From assembly GCA_964501985.1 (NCBI GenBank), contig CAZCVY010000235.1, positions 1-10,632 of the forward strand: DNA of 10,632 nucleotides, read 5' to 3'. The notes under the pieces are model-generated. The model worked only from the letters and a program-made list of their open reading frames with translations. It searched no databases and had not been told where the DNA came from. Made by a program: the position numbers and the translations under genes. The first letter of the stretch is position 1. Every line of letters starts with the position of its first letter. The stretch is from Bog-366 sp964501985 (GTDB lineage: Bacteria; Acidobacteriota; Terriglobia; UBA7540). Of the stretch, positions 1 to 6,757 are shown piece after piece.

Positions 1-713
1 TCCTTGGTATCGCGGGCGAGGCCCAATCCCCGCACGTAGTAGAACTGCCCGCCCTGGGAGTAAAACCCGCCACCAGTGTTGGCGTTGTTCACCGACAACG
101 ATTGAATGACTTGCGGCACGGTCAGGTGGAAGCCGTAAAGCCGGGTGGGATCGAGCAGTACCTGGTACTGCATCACGGTGCCGCCAAAGCCCGAGTCGTC
201 CGCCACGCCGGGCACCGCTTTGTAAGCGCGTTCCAGCACCCAGTCTTCAATGGTTTTCAAATCCTGCGGCGAGCGGTCAGGGCTTTCGATGACGTATCGA
301 TAAATCAGCCCGCTGGGGCTGAACAGCGGCGCGATGCTCGGCTGCACGCCAGCCGGATAGTTCACCTCGCTGAGCCGCTCGAACACGACCTGCCGCGCAA
401 AGTAATCGTCTGTGTCCTCCTCGAAGGTGAGAATGACGTCGGAGAGTTCGTACAGCGAGATGGAGCGCGACACCTCCAGTTTCGGGGTGCCGTTCATTTC
501 TACTTCGATGGGCAGCGTGACCAGGCGCTCGACTTCTTCGGCGGCATGGCCGGGCCACTGGGTGATGACCTCCACCATGGGTGGGGAGAGGTCCGGATAC
601 GCATCCACAGGCATACGATGGAAGGCAATAGCCCCCATCACCACAATCATGGCGGTTAACATCAATACCAAAAACCGCTGGCGCAGTGCAAATTGAACGA
701 TACGATGAATCAT
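1..713 (-). CDS. czcA: HME-RND heavy-metal efflux permease (CzcA/CusA family), N-terminal part
   Basis: Inner-membrane proton-driven pump of a tripartite metal exporter. It is cut by the left edge, so only about 237 of roughly 1,030-1,050 usual residues are seen. Reading the minus strand from ATG at 713 gives MIHRIVQFALRQRFLVLML, the typical family start with TM1 at about residues 12-32. Next come the porter-domain signatures PVDAYPDL, GHAAEEVERLVTLPIE, SRSISLYELSDV, PGVADDSGFGG and NNANTGGGFYSQGGQFYYVRG. The frame is open to the edge. No clear Shine-Dalgarno precedes the ATG. It lies 72 bases after czcB and is the last visible gene of the czcCBA operon. The TM4 metal/proton-relay residues that separate Zn/Co/Ni (CzcA, CnrA) from Cu/Ag (CusA) pumps lie outside the window, so the substrate is undetermined. 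Family assignment is very secure; the symbol is a family-level label. Confidence 0.95.
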   Translation of the reverse strand, partial: MIHRIVQFALRQRFLVLMLTAMIVVMGAIAFHRMPVDAYPDLSPPMVEVITQWPGHAAEEVERLVTLPIEVEMNGTPKLEVSRSISLYELSDVILTFEEDTDDYFARQVVFERLSEVNYPAGVQPSIAPLFSPSGLIYRYVIESPDRSPQDLKTIEDWVLERAYKAVPGVADDSGFGGTVMQYQVLLDPTRLYGFHLTVPQVIQSLSVNNANTGGGFYSQGGQFYYVRGLGLARDTK

Positions 714-717
714 GGCT

Positions 718-741
718 GGGGACTGGGTATTGGGGTCTGGG
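718..741 (+). other. G-quadruplex-type motif in the czcB-czcA spacer
   Basis: Four G-runs (GGGG, GGG, GGGG, GGG) are separated by loops ACT, TATT and TCT. This fits the canonical G3+N1-7 pattern on the plus strand, which is the template strand for czcA. It starts 5 bases from the czcA ATG and takes up a third of the 72-base spacer. It can also be read as two imperfect 14-base repeats. Whether it folds or affects czcA expression is unknown. Confidence 0.45.
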
Positions 742-785
742 ATCCGGTCCTTGCCCTCCGAACCCAAGTCCGACCTCCGCTTCGA

Positions 786-2045
786 TCAGTGCTGGAAAGA
801 GTTCTGGAACTGTAAGAACAGGCTGCCGTCTGCAATCACCCGCTCGCCCGGCTTCAGGCCGGTGAGCACTCGCGTGTTACCATCGGCGTTCTCGCCGATC
901 GTAATCGCCCTCTGGCCGAACTGATTCGGGCTGACCTCGACGTAAACAAAAGGCTCATTTTGGGCATCCCGCAACACTGCGGCATCCGGCACGGTCAGAG
1001 CATCAGGAATAACGCCGGCTTGGATTGTGGCCGTTACGTACATGTCCCTTTTCAGTTTGTCGCTGGGGTTCTGGGTGACGATGCGCACCGGCAGCGTGTG
1101 CGTGTTGGGATCAAGCGCCGTGCCGAGATAGGATATTCGCCCGTGAAACTCCTGCGGGTAGGCATCGGTTTGGATCGCCACCGCGTCACCCAAATGTACG
1201 GTCCCCATGTCGCGTTCGTAGACACTGACCAGAACCCACACGCTCGCCATGTTGGAAATCGTAAAGACCTGCGTTGCGCCACCCTGGATCACCTGCCCGG
1301 GGGAAACCAGCCTTTCCACAGCCTCGCCCGCGATGGGAGCAAGCACCGGGACTTCCGCCATCGTCGTGTCCTTCGAGAGTTGATCGGGGTGATTGATTCC
1401 CACCACCGTGAGGGCTTGTTCTGCCGCTTGCAGGTCCGCTTGCGCCTGGTTTTGGGTTGACTCCGCCTGCTCGAGGTCCGCTTGGGCAATCACGCGGTGC
1501 TCGTATAAATCCTTCGACCGCGCGTAGCTCTTCTGTGCCAAGGCGTAAGCGTCTTTTGCCTTCAGGTAGTTGGTGCGGAGTTGGGCGAAATCAGGGCTCG
1601 CCACGTACAACATCGGCTGCCCGGCCCGGACGTTCTCTCCCGGCACGATCAGGACCCTGGAAACCGGTCCGCTAATTTGGGCGATGACCGGAGTGGTTTC
1701 AAAAAAGTTATAGGCGACCGTTCCGGGAAGCCGCAGCACCCGGCGCAACTGCGTGGGTGCAATCGTCACCACCTGCACGTGCCCCATCTGCTCCTGCGGC
1801 ACCGAAAAAAGGCCTGCCCGAGATGGGTCGCTGCCGGCGGCACTGGAAGAGGAGGGAGCCGGGTTTGCCTCCGCCGCCCGTCGCGCACAAGAGGCCGCAA
1901 AAAGGATCGCTAGAACGGCAGTGGCTGCCGCCATCGCAGGGGTCAAGTGCCGGTTCTTCCGAATCCTGCGACCATCGGCGGGCTTCCCGTCAGAGGGACT
2001 CAAGCTCGCCGTATTGCACTTCTCATCATTCGCAATTCTAGTCAT
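786..2045 (-). CDS. czcB: Periplasmic adaptor (membrane fusion protein) of RND metal exporter, CzcB family
   Basis: 419 residues. It bridges the RND pump and the outer-membrane factor and may hand periplasmic metal to the pump. After a basic N-terminus there is one hydrophobic segment (about 37-50) ending in AASC at Cys53, a weak lipobox-like site, so lipid anchoring is possible. The lipoyl/barrel-sandwich halves are at about 126-153 (GPVSRVLIVPGENVRAGQ) and 234-256 (APIAGEAVERLVSPGQ). They are separated by an Ala/Gln/Lys-rich coiled-coil hairpin (about 155-215), followed by a beta-barrel domain (about 265-340) and a membrane-proximal domain (about 340-410, ending GLKPGERVIADGSLFLQ). No His-rich metal-binding extension is present. 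The ATG overlaps the czcC stop as ATGA, with an AAGGAA ribosome-binding site inside the czcC end, which indicates translational coupling. Family is secure, metal is not. Confidence 0.93.
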   Translation of the reverse strand: MTRIANDEKCNTASLSPSDGKPADGRRIRKNRHLTPAMAAATAVLAILFAASCARRAAEANPAPSSSSAAGSDPSRAGLFSVPQEQMGHVQVVTIAPTQLRRVLRLPGTVAYNFFETTPVIAQISGPVSRVLIVPGENVRAGQPMLYVASPDFAQLRTNYLKAKDAYALAQKSYARSKDLYEHRVIAQADLEQAESTQNQAQADLQAAEQALTVVGINHPDQLSKDTTMAEVPVLAPIAGEAVERLVSPGQVIQGGATQVFTISNMASVWVLVSVYERDMGTVHLGDAVAIQTDAYPQEFHGRISYLGTALDPNTHTLPVRIVTQNPSDKLKRDMYVTATIQAGVIPDALTVPDAAVLRDAQNEPFVYVEVSPNQFGQRAITIGENADGNTRVLTGLKPGERVIADGSLFLQFQNSFQH

Positions 2046-3355
2046 GGCAAATTCCTTGTGCCCACCGCTTCGCGCACCTGCTCCACCGCGAGCATGTAAC
2101 TCGCGAGGGCCTGGCGATAGGCGAGTTGGGTCGAGCGATAGCTGCGCTCGGCATCGAGAAAGTCAAGCAGGCTGGCTGCGCCGCGCTTGTAAGCGTATTC
2201 ACTGATGTCCCGGGAGTCATCGGCCTGCTTCAGGTAACCCGAGGTGTAAAGCTCCACCACTTGCGCACTGATCTCCAACCCCTGGTAGGCGTTGGCCACG
2301 TCCGTCATTACGGTTTCGGAGGCCTCCGTGGAGGTTTCCTGGGCCTGGGTGATGGCGTAGTGGGTGCGCGCGATTTCTCCCTGGTTGCGGTCGAAAATAG
2401 GGATCTCAATGTTCAAGGCAAAGCTGGCGGTGTTGACATCCGAGACGTGGGTGTAGTCAAGCGTGGTGGTGAGGTCCCGCTTGCCGTTTGCCTTCGCTAG
2501 TTGGTACTGACTTTGCGCGGCTGTGACGCCTTGCTGCGCCGCCAGAAGGTCCGGCCGAAGCTTGAGCGCCTGAAGTTGCAGGTCTTCCTGGTTGAGGCGC
2601 AGCGGAGTGTAGGCAAGCTCGCCCGTGACGTCGTAGTCCTTGGGAACGGCCTCGAACCCCAGAAGTTGCCGCAAGCTGGCCAGCGCCTGGACGAGCGCCA
2701 GCTTGGCCGAGGAGACGTCCATCTGGAACTGCAGCAACTGGAGCTTGATCTTCAGCAAATCCCCTTCACCCATCGCGCCGGCACGGAAGCTTTCCTGGCT
2801 GAGATCGACGGTTTTTTGAAAACTTGCCAGATCCGCATTGGCAAGTTCGAGATTGGCCTTGGCCAGCAGAATGCCGACAAACTGTTGCGCCACGTTGGAC
2901 GTCAGGCTGCGCTCGTTATCACTCACCTCGGAGCGCGTTTGGGCGGTCTGGTCGCGCGCGGCCTGAATGCGGGACTGCCGCTTGTGTCCGCGCTCAAAGG
3001 TGTAGCTGAAGCCGACGTCGAATTCCGTGATGTTGTCGAGCGTCGAGGAGTTGAGCTGGGCAGGGCTGAAGATCGGAATGAACAGGTCGTCATACATGAA
3101 GACGGGGTTGGGCCGAATGGCGGCGGTGATCTCCTCGGCCTGACTCTGCGGAATCTGGCTCTGGGCGGCCTTCAACGCGTGGTTATGTGCGAGAGCGATC
3201 TGGATCGCTTCATCGAGAGTGACGCGTGAGTGCGGCGGCGCTTGCTGCGCGCTCGCTCCGATTCCGCCTGCGGTCCATCCCAGCAGCACTAATGCTGTTG
3301 TAGTCAGGAATCTCCGGCACATATTTGTCGAGCGCAGGTTGTTGTGGTTCATCAT
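2042..3355 (-). CDS. czcC: Outer-membrane factor of RND metal exporter (TolC/CzcC family)
   Basis: 437 residues, the usual size for the family. It is a trimeric outer-membrane channel with a periplasmic helical tunnel that gives the RND pump its exit. It has a Sec signal peptide (hydrophobic stretch about 16-34, likely cleavage after ASA36). Two repeated OEP halves follow: the first begins VTLDEAIQIALAHNHALKAA (about 45-64), the second near residue 255 with LKLRPDLLAAQQGVTAAQ. Both contain long amphipathic Ala/Gln/Glu-rich helices. The second half also carries the strand-turn IEIPIFDRNQGEIA and the C-terminal GAASLLDFLDAERSY signature typical of CzcC/TolC proteins. A good ribosome-binding site (AGGGGA, about 6 bases away) supports the first of two adjacent ATGs. 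It is second in the minus-strand transcript and overlaps czcB by 4 bases. Confidence 0.93.
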   Translation of the reverse strand: MMNHNNLRSTNMCRRFLTTTALVLLGWTAGGIGASAQQAPPHSRVTLDEAIQIALAHNHALKAAQSQIPQSQAEEITAAIRPNPVFMYDDLFIPIFSPAQLNSSTLDNITEFDVGFSYTFERGHKRQSRIQAARDQTAQTRSEVSDNERSLTSNVAQQFVGILLAKANLELANADLASFQKTVDLSQESFRAGAMGEGDLLKIKLQLLQFQMDVSSAKLALVQALASLRQLLGFEAVPKDYDVTGELAYTPLRLNQEDLQLQALKLRPDLLAAQQGVTAAQSQYQLAKANGKRDLTTTLDYTHVSDVNTASFALNIEIPIFDRNQGEIARTHYAITQAQETSTEASETVMTDVANAYQGLEISAQVVELYTSGYLKQADDSRDISEYAYKRGAASLLDFLDAERSYRSTQLAYRQALASYMLAVEQVREAVGTRNLP

Positions 3356-3457
3356 TGCTAATCCCCTACGGTGAAGGCGCTGGAAAGAACAAATGGTCGA
3401 TTACCCCGCATCCTTAAATGAATCGCAGGGTTCCCGGAATTGAACTGGAAGGAAGTC

Positions 3458-3808
3458 TTAGGTGAGGGGAGGCGCCCGGCCATAACTCATGACCGGCAAA
3501 TCCGAGCTATGGTTGTTTGGCGCCATCCACCGAATCAAAAGAACAGAATTCTCGGGCGGTAGGACCTGGGCGGCGCTGGCGGGTTGAACTGAGCTGGTTT
3601 GGACGATTTGGCAGGCAGGGCAGGGAATACTGCAATCAGAGGTGGCTGGCGCGGAGGCTCTGCAATCGGAAACGCCCAGGCCGTGGCTCCCCGGCACTGT
3701 CTCGCCGTGCCGGTGAAGTATAGCAATACCCAGAAGGTGTAACTGCAAAAGCATGAGTACGTAAGGCGCTAAGGAACGGCGAAATTTGGTGGTCCAGTTA
3801 CGAGGCAC
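3458..3808 (-). CDS. Small membrane-anchored CPxC protein A, first gene of the czcCBA transcript
   Basis: 116 residues from a GTG start; an in-frame stop three codons upstream rules out a longer start. Function unknown. A basic N-terminus leads into one hydrophobic segment (about 13-31, PYVLMLLQLHLLGIAIL), a signal anchor, followed at once by His-rich LHRHGE (H32, H34). Four cysteines sit at 49, 59, 63 and 66, the last two as CPACQIV, followed by SSVQPA. The protein ends RAPPLT. The pattern is shared with the 6819-7175 gene, so the reading frame is real and the two are paralogs. The layout (one anchor, His, Cys pair, RxPPL end) recalls DUF2946-type small proteins found near copper genes, but that is only a resemblance from memory. 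Position just after the operator and 102 bases before czcC suggests metal-controlled expression and a periplasmic metal-binding or redox role (inference). Confidence 0.72.
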   Translation of the reverse strand: MPRNWTTKFRRSLAPYVLMLLQLHLLGIAILHRHGETVPGSHGLGVSDCRASAPATSDCSIPCPACQIVQTSSVQPASAAQVLPPENSVLLIRWMAPNNHSSDLPVMSYGRAPPLT

Positions 3809-3852
3809 GGAGCGCTATTCTACTGGAACTTGGGGTAAGAGGGATAAAAATA

Positions 3853-3881
3853 GATAATACCATACCGTGTATGGTATTATC
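3853..3881. promoter_or_regulatory. Operator 1: perfect 13-3-13 palindrome with divergent -10 elements
   Basis: The left arm is GATAATACCATAC, the spacer CGT, and the right arm the exact reverse complement of the left. It lies in the 90-base gap between the divergent starts at 3808 and 3899. Each arm ends outward in GGTATTAT, so a TATTAT -10 hexamer is available in both directions (3875-3880 plus; 3859-3854 minus). AT-rich outer arms around a G/C centre match the style of RcnR/FrmR operators. The same half-site recurs at the same distance (centre 32 bases before the ATG) upstream of the second regulator copy. The likely role is autoregulation plus repression of the minus-strand efflux operon. 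Confidence 0.8.
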
Positions 3882-3898
3882 GAACGGGAGCTGAACCG

Positions 3899-4177
3899 AT
3901 GAGCCACACGATTAAGGATAAGAAGGAACTGCTTCTCAGGGCCAAACGTATTCAAGGACAGGTTGACGCTCTGGTCCGGGCTCTAGACGAAGAACGCGAT
4001 TGTTCCGACGTTCTCCAGTTGATGAGTGCAACAAGAGGGGCAATGAATAGTCTGATGGCCGAGCTTCTGGAAGGCCACATCAAGAGTCACGTACTCAATG
4101 AAAAGCAAAAACCCACTTCGGAACAGCTCGCGGCCGCCGACGAAGTGATCGCCATGGTCAAGTCTTACTTGAGATAA
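3899..4177 (+). CDS. CsoR/RcnR-family metal-sensing transcriptional repressor
   Basis: 92 residues, full length for the family (DUF156), an all-helical cytosolic repressor that releases DNA when it binds its effector. The N-terminus MSHTIKDK closely matches E. coli RcnR. The helix-1 DNA-contact segment is RAKRIQGQV (14-22), and the core RGAMNSLMAELLEGHIKSHV is at 46-65. All four RcnR Ni/Co ligands are present: His3, Cys35, His60 and His64. Formaldehyde-sensing FrmR lacks the His3/His64 pair, and copper CsoR uses Cys-His-Cys. A nickel or cobalt sensor is therefore the best reading, although other divalent metals remain possible. GGGAG lies 8 bases before the ATG. A palindromic operator sits directly upstream, consistent with autorepression. 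A damaged second copy follows 206 bases downstream. Confidence 0.9.
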   Translation: MSHTIKDKKELLLRAKRIQGQVDALVRALDEERDCSDVLQLMSATRGAMNSLMAELLEGHIKSHVLNEKQKPTSEQLAAADEVIAMVKSYLR

Positions 4178-4191
4178 CCAACTCCAATTGA

Positions 4192-4225
4192 GAGTGCGGA
4201 TTCCCGCGAAGTTGGGAATCCACTC
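4192..4225 (+). other. Hairpin after the first regulator gene
   Basis: The stem GGATTCCC (4198-4205) pairs with GGGAATCC (4214-4221) around an 8-base loop. It is extended by GAGT/ACTC (4192-4195 with 4222-4225) across a 2-base bulge. No U-tract follows, so it is not a typical intrinsic terminator. It may stabilise the 3' end of the regulator message or weaken read-through. The rest of the 4178-4383 gap shows only the second promoter/operator. Confidence 0.4.
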
Positions 4226-4338
4226 CGCCACCGATAAGGCGTGCAACGCAGACAGCTCTTTCTGTCTTCGCGGGAGTGACAGGGCTTCGAGACGGTAATG
4301 TCTCGCAAAAGGCACCATGACCTGCGGTTCTTATCGGA

Positions 4339-4365
4339 TTGATACTATACGGGGTATGGTATAAT
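4339..4365 (+). promoter_or_regulatory. Promoter and operator 2, upstream of the second regulator copy and ATPase
   Basis: TTGATA (4339-4344) and TATAAT (4360-4365) form a recognisable promoter with a short 15-base spacer. Embedded in it is the inverted repeat ATACTATAC (4342-4350), GGG, GTATGGTAT (4354-4362), which is 9-3-9 with one mismatch. A repressor bound here would cover both promoter elements. An AGGAAG ribosome-binding site (4370-4375) lies 8 bases before the ATG at 4384. This is probably the promoter of the ATPase gene and perhaps of the genes after it. Confidence 0.7.
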
Positions 4366-4383
4366 GGACAGGAAGCTGAAATC

Positions 4384-4660
4384 ATGAGTCACGCGATCAA
4401 AGACAAGAACGAACTGCTGCTCAGGGCTAAACCCGTTCAAGGGCAAGTGGAAGCCCTTGTGCGAGCGCTTAACGAGGAGCGTGATTGCTACGCCGTCCTA
4501 CCTTTGATGCGTGCCGCAAAGAGGGGCGATGAACAGCCTGGTGGCCGAACTCCTGGAGGGCCACATCAAAAGTCACGTCCTCAGTGGGAAGCAAAGGCCT
4601 AGCGCGGAACAGGTGGCTGCTGCCGACGACGTGATCGCCATGGTCAAGTCTTATTTGAAA
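4384..4660 (+). pseudogene. Second CsoR/RcnR-family regulator, frameshifted and without its own stop codon
   Basis: This is a diverged copy of the 3899-4177 repressor. Residues 1-45 read in one frame (MSHAIKDKNELLLRAKPVQG...). An extra A in the GCAAAG stretch near 4517 then shifts the rest (RGAMNSLVAELLEGHIKSHV...KSYLK) into the +1 frame. Uncorrected, the gene gives an 87-residue product ending at 4602 with an unrelated tail. Corrected, all four metal ligands (H3, C35, H60, H64) survive. Arg17, in the DNA-contact helix, and Gln40 have both become proline, which argues for loss of function. The ancestral TAA has become TCG, so the downstream frame runs on without a stop into the ATPase. A sequencing error at the A-run, or frameshifting during translation, cannot be excluded. 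Confidence 0.75.
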
Positions 4661-4696
4661 TCGCCAACTCCCCATTTGAGGGGAGAGGGGGGTGAT

Positions 4697-6649
4697 ATGG
4701 GCGCTCCGAACTCGGTCGAAAGAAGTCGCGAATCGGCCCCTCCGCCCATCATGGACCGAAGACCGTCGCAGATGAACCAGCCGCAAGAGAGCCCGGAGCA
4801 CGCGGAACATAAGCACGGATTCGACCGGGTGGAGCTGGCGCGCATTGCTTTTGTCGCGCTGGCTGCCGCGGCTGTATGGTTTCGAGTGTGGGAGCCCTAT
4901 CCGCGATACAGCGTCATAGGCATTGCCGCCACTCTGATCGGCGGTTACCCGATTTTCAAAGAGGCCTTGGAAAACATCGTCGAACGAAAGATGACGATGG
5001 AGCTCTCGATGACCATTGCCCTTCTCGCGGCATTGGCCATCCGGGAGTTCTTTACCGTATTGGTCATTACGGGCTTTGTGCTCGCCGCCGAGGTGCTGGA
5101 GGGCCTTACCGTCGGCCGGGGGCGGCGGGCAATCCAGGATCTGCTCGACTTCCTCCCCCGAACCGTCATCGTGCGGCGTGATGGGAAAGAGACTGAAATA
5201 TCTGCCGACCAGGTTCGAGCCGGCGAAACCGTAATCGTGAAGCCGGGCGCGCACATCCCCGTTGATGGGGCCGTCTTGAGCGGGCATTCATTTGTGGAGC
5301 AGGCGGCCATTACCGGCGAGGCGATGCCCGTGGAAAAGGCCGCCGGAGACTTCGTCTATGCGGGTACCCTAAACCAGTCTGGCGCCCTCGAAATCGAAGC
5401 GCAGAAGCTGGGCCGTGATACCACATTCGGAAAAATTATCGATGCTGTCGAGCGGGCGGAAAAGTCGCGGGCTCCGATTCAGAAAACGGCGGACCGACTC
5501 GCTGGCTACCTGGTGTATTTTGCTCTCGGCGCAGCAGCCCTAACATTCCTTATCACTCACAATGCCCGATCCACGATTTCGGTCGTCATCGTTGCCGGCG
5601 CCTGTGGCATTGCGGCGGGAACCCCCTTGGCCATCCTCGGCGCGATCGGCCGCGCCGCGCATCAGGGGGCGATTGTCAAAGGCGGCCTCTACGTGGAAGC
5701 GCTGGCCGCCGTGGACACGGTTCTGGTGGACAAGACCGGCACCTTGACGTTCGGAACTCCCCAGATTCGGGAGGTCGTCTCGGCCAACGGTTTCACCGTG
5801 CCGCAGATCATCGCCGCCGCCAGCATTGCGGAGCGGAAGTCCGAACACCCTCTCGCTAAAGCGATTATTGCCAGGGCCGCTGAGCTTTCCGTCCCCATGG
5901 TGGAACCGGATGATTTCTCCTATACCCCGGGAAGGGGAATCAGAGCGATTTCCCGGGGCGAAGAGATTCTTGTGGGCAGCCGCGCGCTTTTAATGGAGCG
6001 CGGAGTGAGAGACATTGAGTCTTTCAATAGCGAGGGTCTGGGGGGCGTCTCAGAAGTTTATGTTGCACGTGGGAGACAGGTTCTGGGGAGCATCCGCATT
6101 GCTGACGTTTTGCGCCCCGAAGCGAAGCACGCCGTTGCCGCGATGAGAAGGATGGGCTTGCGGACAGTTCTGCTGAGCGGAGATATGCAAGCTGTGACCA
6201 CCTCGGTGGGAAGGGACCTGGGCGTGGATGAAATGATTGGGGAACTCTTGCCTAGTCAGAAGGCCGAGTGGGTCAGGGAACTGCGGGGGAAAGGGCGTAA
6301 GGTGGCCATGGTGGGGGACGGCATCAATGACGCTCCGGCACTGGTGGAGGCCGATGTGGGAATCGCCATGGGGTCGGGTACGGATGTGGCCCGGGAGAGC
6401 GCCGACATTATTCTGATCGGAAACGATCTCTCCAAGTTTGTCGAAACACTGCGGATTGCGCGGCGCTGCCGTGGCATCATCATGCAGAACTTCGTCGGCA
6501 CCCTGGCCGTGGACAGCGTAGGAGTGGGGATGGCGGCCTTTGGTTTGCTGAATCCCCTGCTGGCGGCCATCATTCATGTGGCCTCAGAATTGACCTTTAT
6601 TCTCAACTCTACCAGGCTGCTACCAGGGCGTTCCCATGCCGGAAAATAA
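4697..6649 (+). CDS. P1B-type heavy-metal ATPase without the CPx motif
   Basis: 650 residues from ATG 4697, chosen for the G-rich SD-like tract (GGGAGAGGGGGG) just before it. The frame is also open upstream to GTG 4511 through the tail of the broken regulator, and ATGs at 4751 and 4772 are alternatives. It is an inner-membrane cation exporter driven by ATP. Catalytic motifs are intact: TGE (206-208), DKTGT with phosphorylated Asp345, HP (384-385) and GDGIND (540-545). About eight membrane segments are visible. The short N-terminus has no CxxC domain, only HAEHKH (35-40). At the membrane metal site the usual CPC/SPC is replaced by Gly301-Ala302-Cys303, before a conserved TP (309-310). The last segment carries HVASE (627-631), roughly where P1B-4 cobalt/zinc pumps have HEGS/T. 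The ion specificity is therefore unclear; Ni/Co is suggested by context. Confidence 0.9.
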   Translation: MGAPNSVERSRESAPPPIMDRRPSQMNQPQESPEHAEHKHGFDRVELARIAFVALAAAAVWFRVWEPYPRYSVIGIAATLIGGYPIFKEALENIVERKMTMELSMTIALLAALAIREFFTVLVITGFVLAAEVLEGLTVGRGRRAIQDLLDFLPRTVIVRRDGKETEISADQVRAGETVIVKPGAHIPVDGAVLSGHSFVEQAAITGEAMPVEKAAGDFVYAGTLNQSGALEIEAQKLGRDTTFGKIIDAVERAEKSRAPIQKTADRLAGYLVYFALGAAALTFLITHNARSTISVVIVAGACGIAAGTPLAILGAIGRAAHQGAIVKGGLYVEALAAVDTVLVDKTGTLTFGTPQIREVVSANGFTVPQIIAAASIAERKSEHPLAKAIIARAAELSVPMVEPDDFSYTPGRGIRAISRGEEILVGSRALLMERGVRDIESFNSEGLGGVSEVYVARGRQVLGSIRIADVLRPEAKHAVAAMRRMGLRTVLLSGDMQAVTTSVGRDLGVDEMIGELLPSQKAEWVRELRGKGRKVAMVGDGINDAPALVEADVGIAMGSGTDVARESADIILIGNDLSKFVETLRIARRCRGIIMQNFVGTLAVDSVGVGMAAFGLLNPLLAAIIHVASELTFILNSTRLLPGRSHAGK

Positions 6650-6749
6650 GGTGCTAATCTTTTATGCAACTCTTCATCCAGGATGAGCATCTCTATGGCT
6701 TAGCAGTGACTAAGGTCGTATCAGGCACTCCCCACAAGGCAGTTTATTT

Positions 6750-6757
6750 GGTATTAT
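6750..6757 (+). promoter_or_regulatory. Possible promoter / operator half-site upstream of small protein B
   Basis: GGTATTAT in the 169-base gap 6650-6818 repeats the outer half-site of operator 1 and includes a TATTAT -10-like hexamer (6752-6757). No matching left arm or convincing -35 is present. The remainder of the gap holds only a 5-bp CTTAG/CTAAG inverted repeat (near 6699-6714). A separate start of transcription for the 6819 gene and receptor is possible but weakly supported. Confidence 0.25.

Larger units (their letters stand above)
3853..4680 (+). repeat. Tandem duplication of an operator-plus-regulator unit
   Basis: Unit 1 runs from about 3853 to 4192 and unit 2 from about 4339 to 4680. 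Matched parts are the operator (right arms agree at 11 of 13 bases), the identical 32-base distance from operator centre to ATG, the regulator gene (about 78% identical residues once the frameshift is corrected), and some bases beyond the first stop codon (CCAACTCC in both). The divergence shows that the duplication is old or that the second unit came from a related locus. Confidence 0.8.

Noticed and set aside
102..659. 185-codon open frame on the plus strand
   Set aside because: Antisense to the czcA permease, whose family sequence is unmistakable on the minus strand.
2501..3229. 242-codon open frame on the plus strand
   Set aside because: Antisense to czcC, whose signal peptide, OEP domains and operon overlap are clear. 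High GC in third positions keeps the opposite strand open.
4384..4602. 87-residue product as an independent functional repressor
   Set aside because: Its tail after about residue 45 is out of frame and lacks the H60/H64 ligands, so it is better described as a broken copy.
4469..5287. 272-codon open frame on the minus strand
   Set aside because: Antisense to the regulator remnant and the ATPase. The text has no recognisable domain, while the plus strand shows conserved motifs.
6050..6577. 175-codon open frame on the minus strand
   Set aside because: Antisense to the GDGIND and C-terminal membrane region of the ATPase.
6699..6714. CTTAG/CTAAG inverted repeat after the ATPase as a terminator
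   Set aside because: The stem is only 5 bp and has no U-tract.
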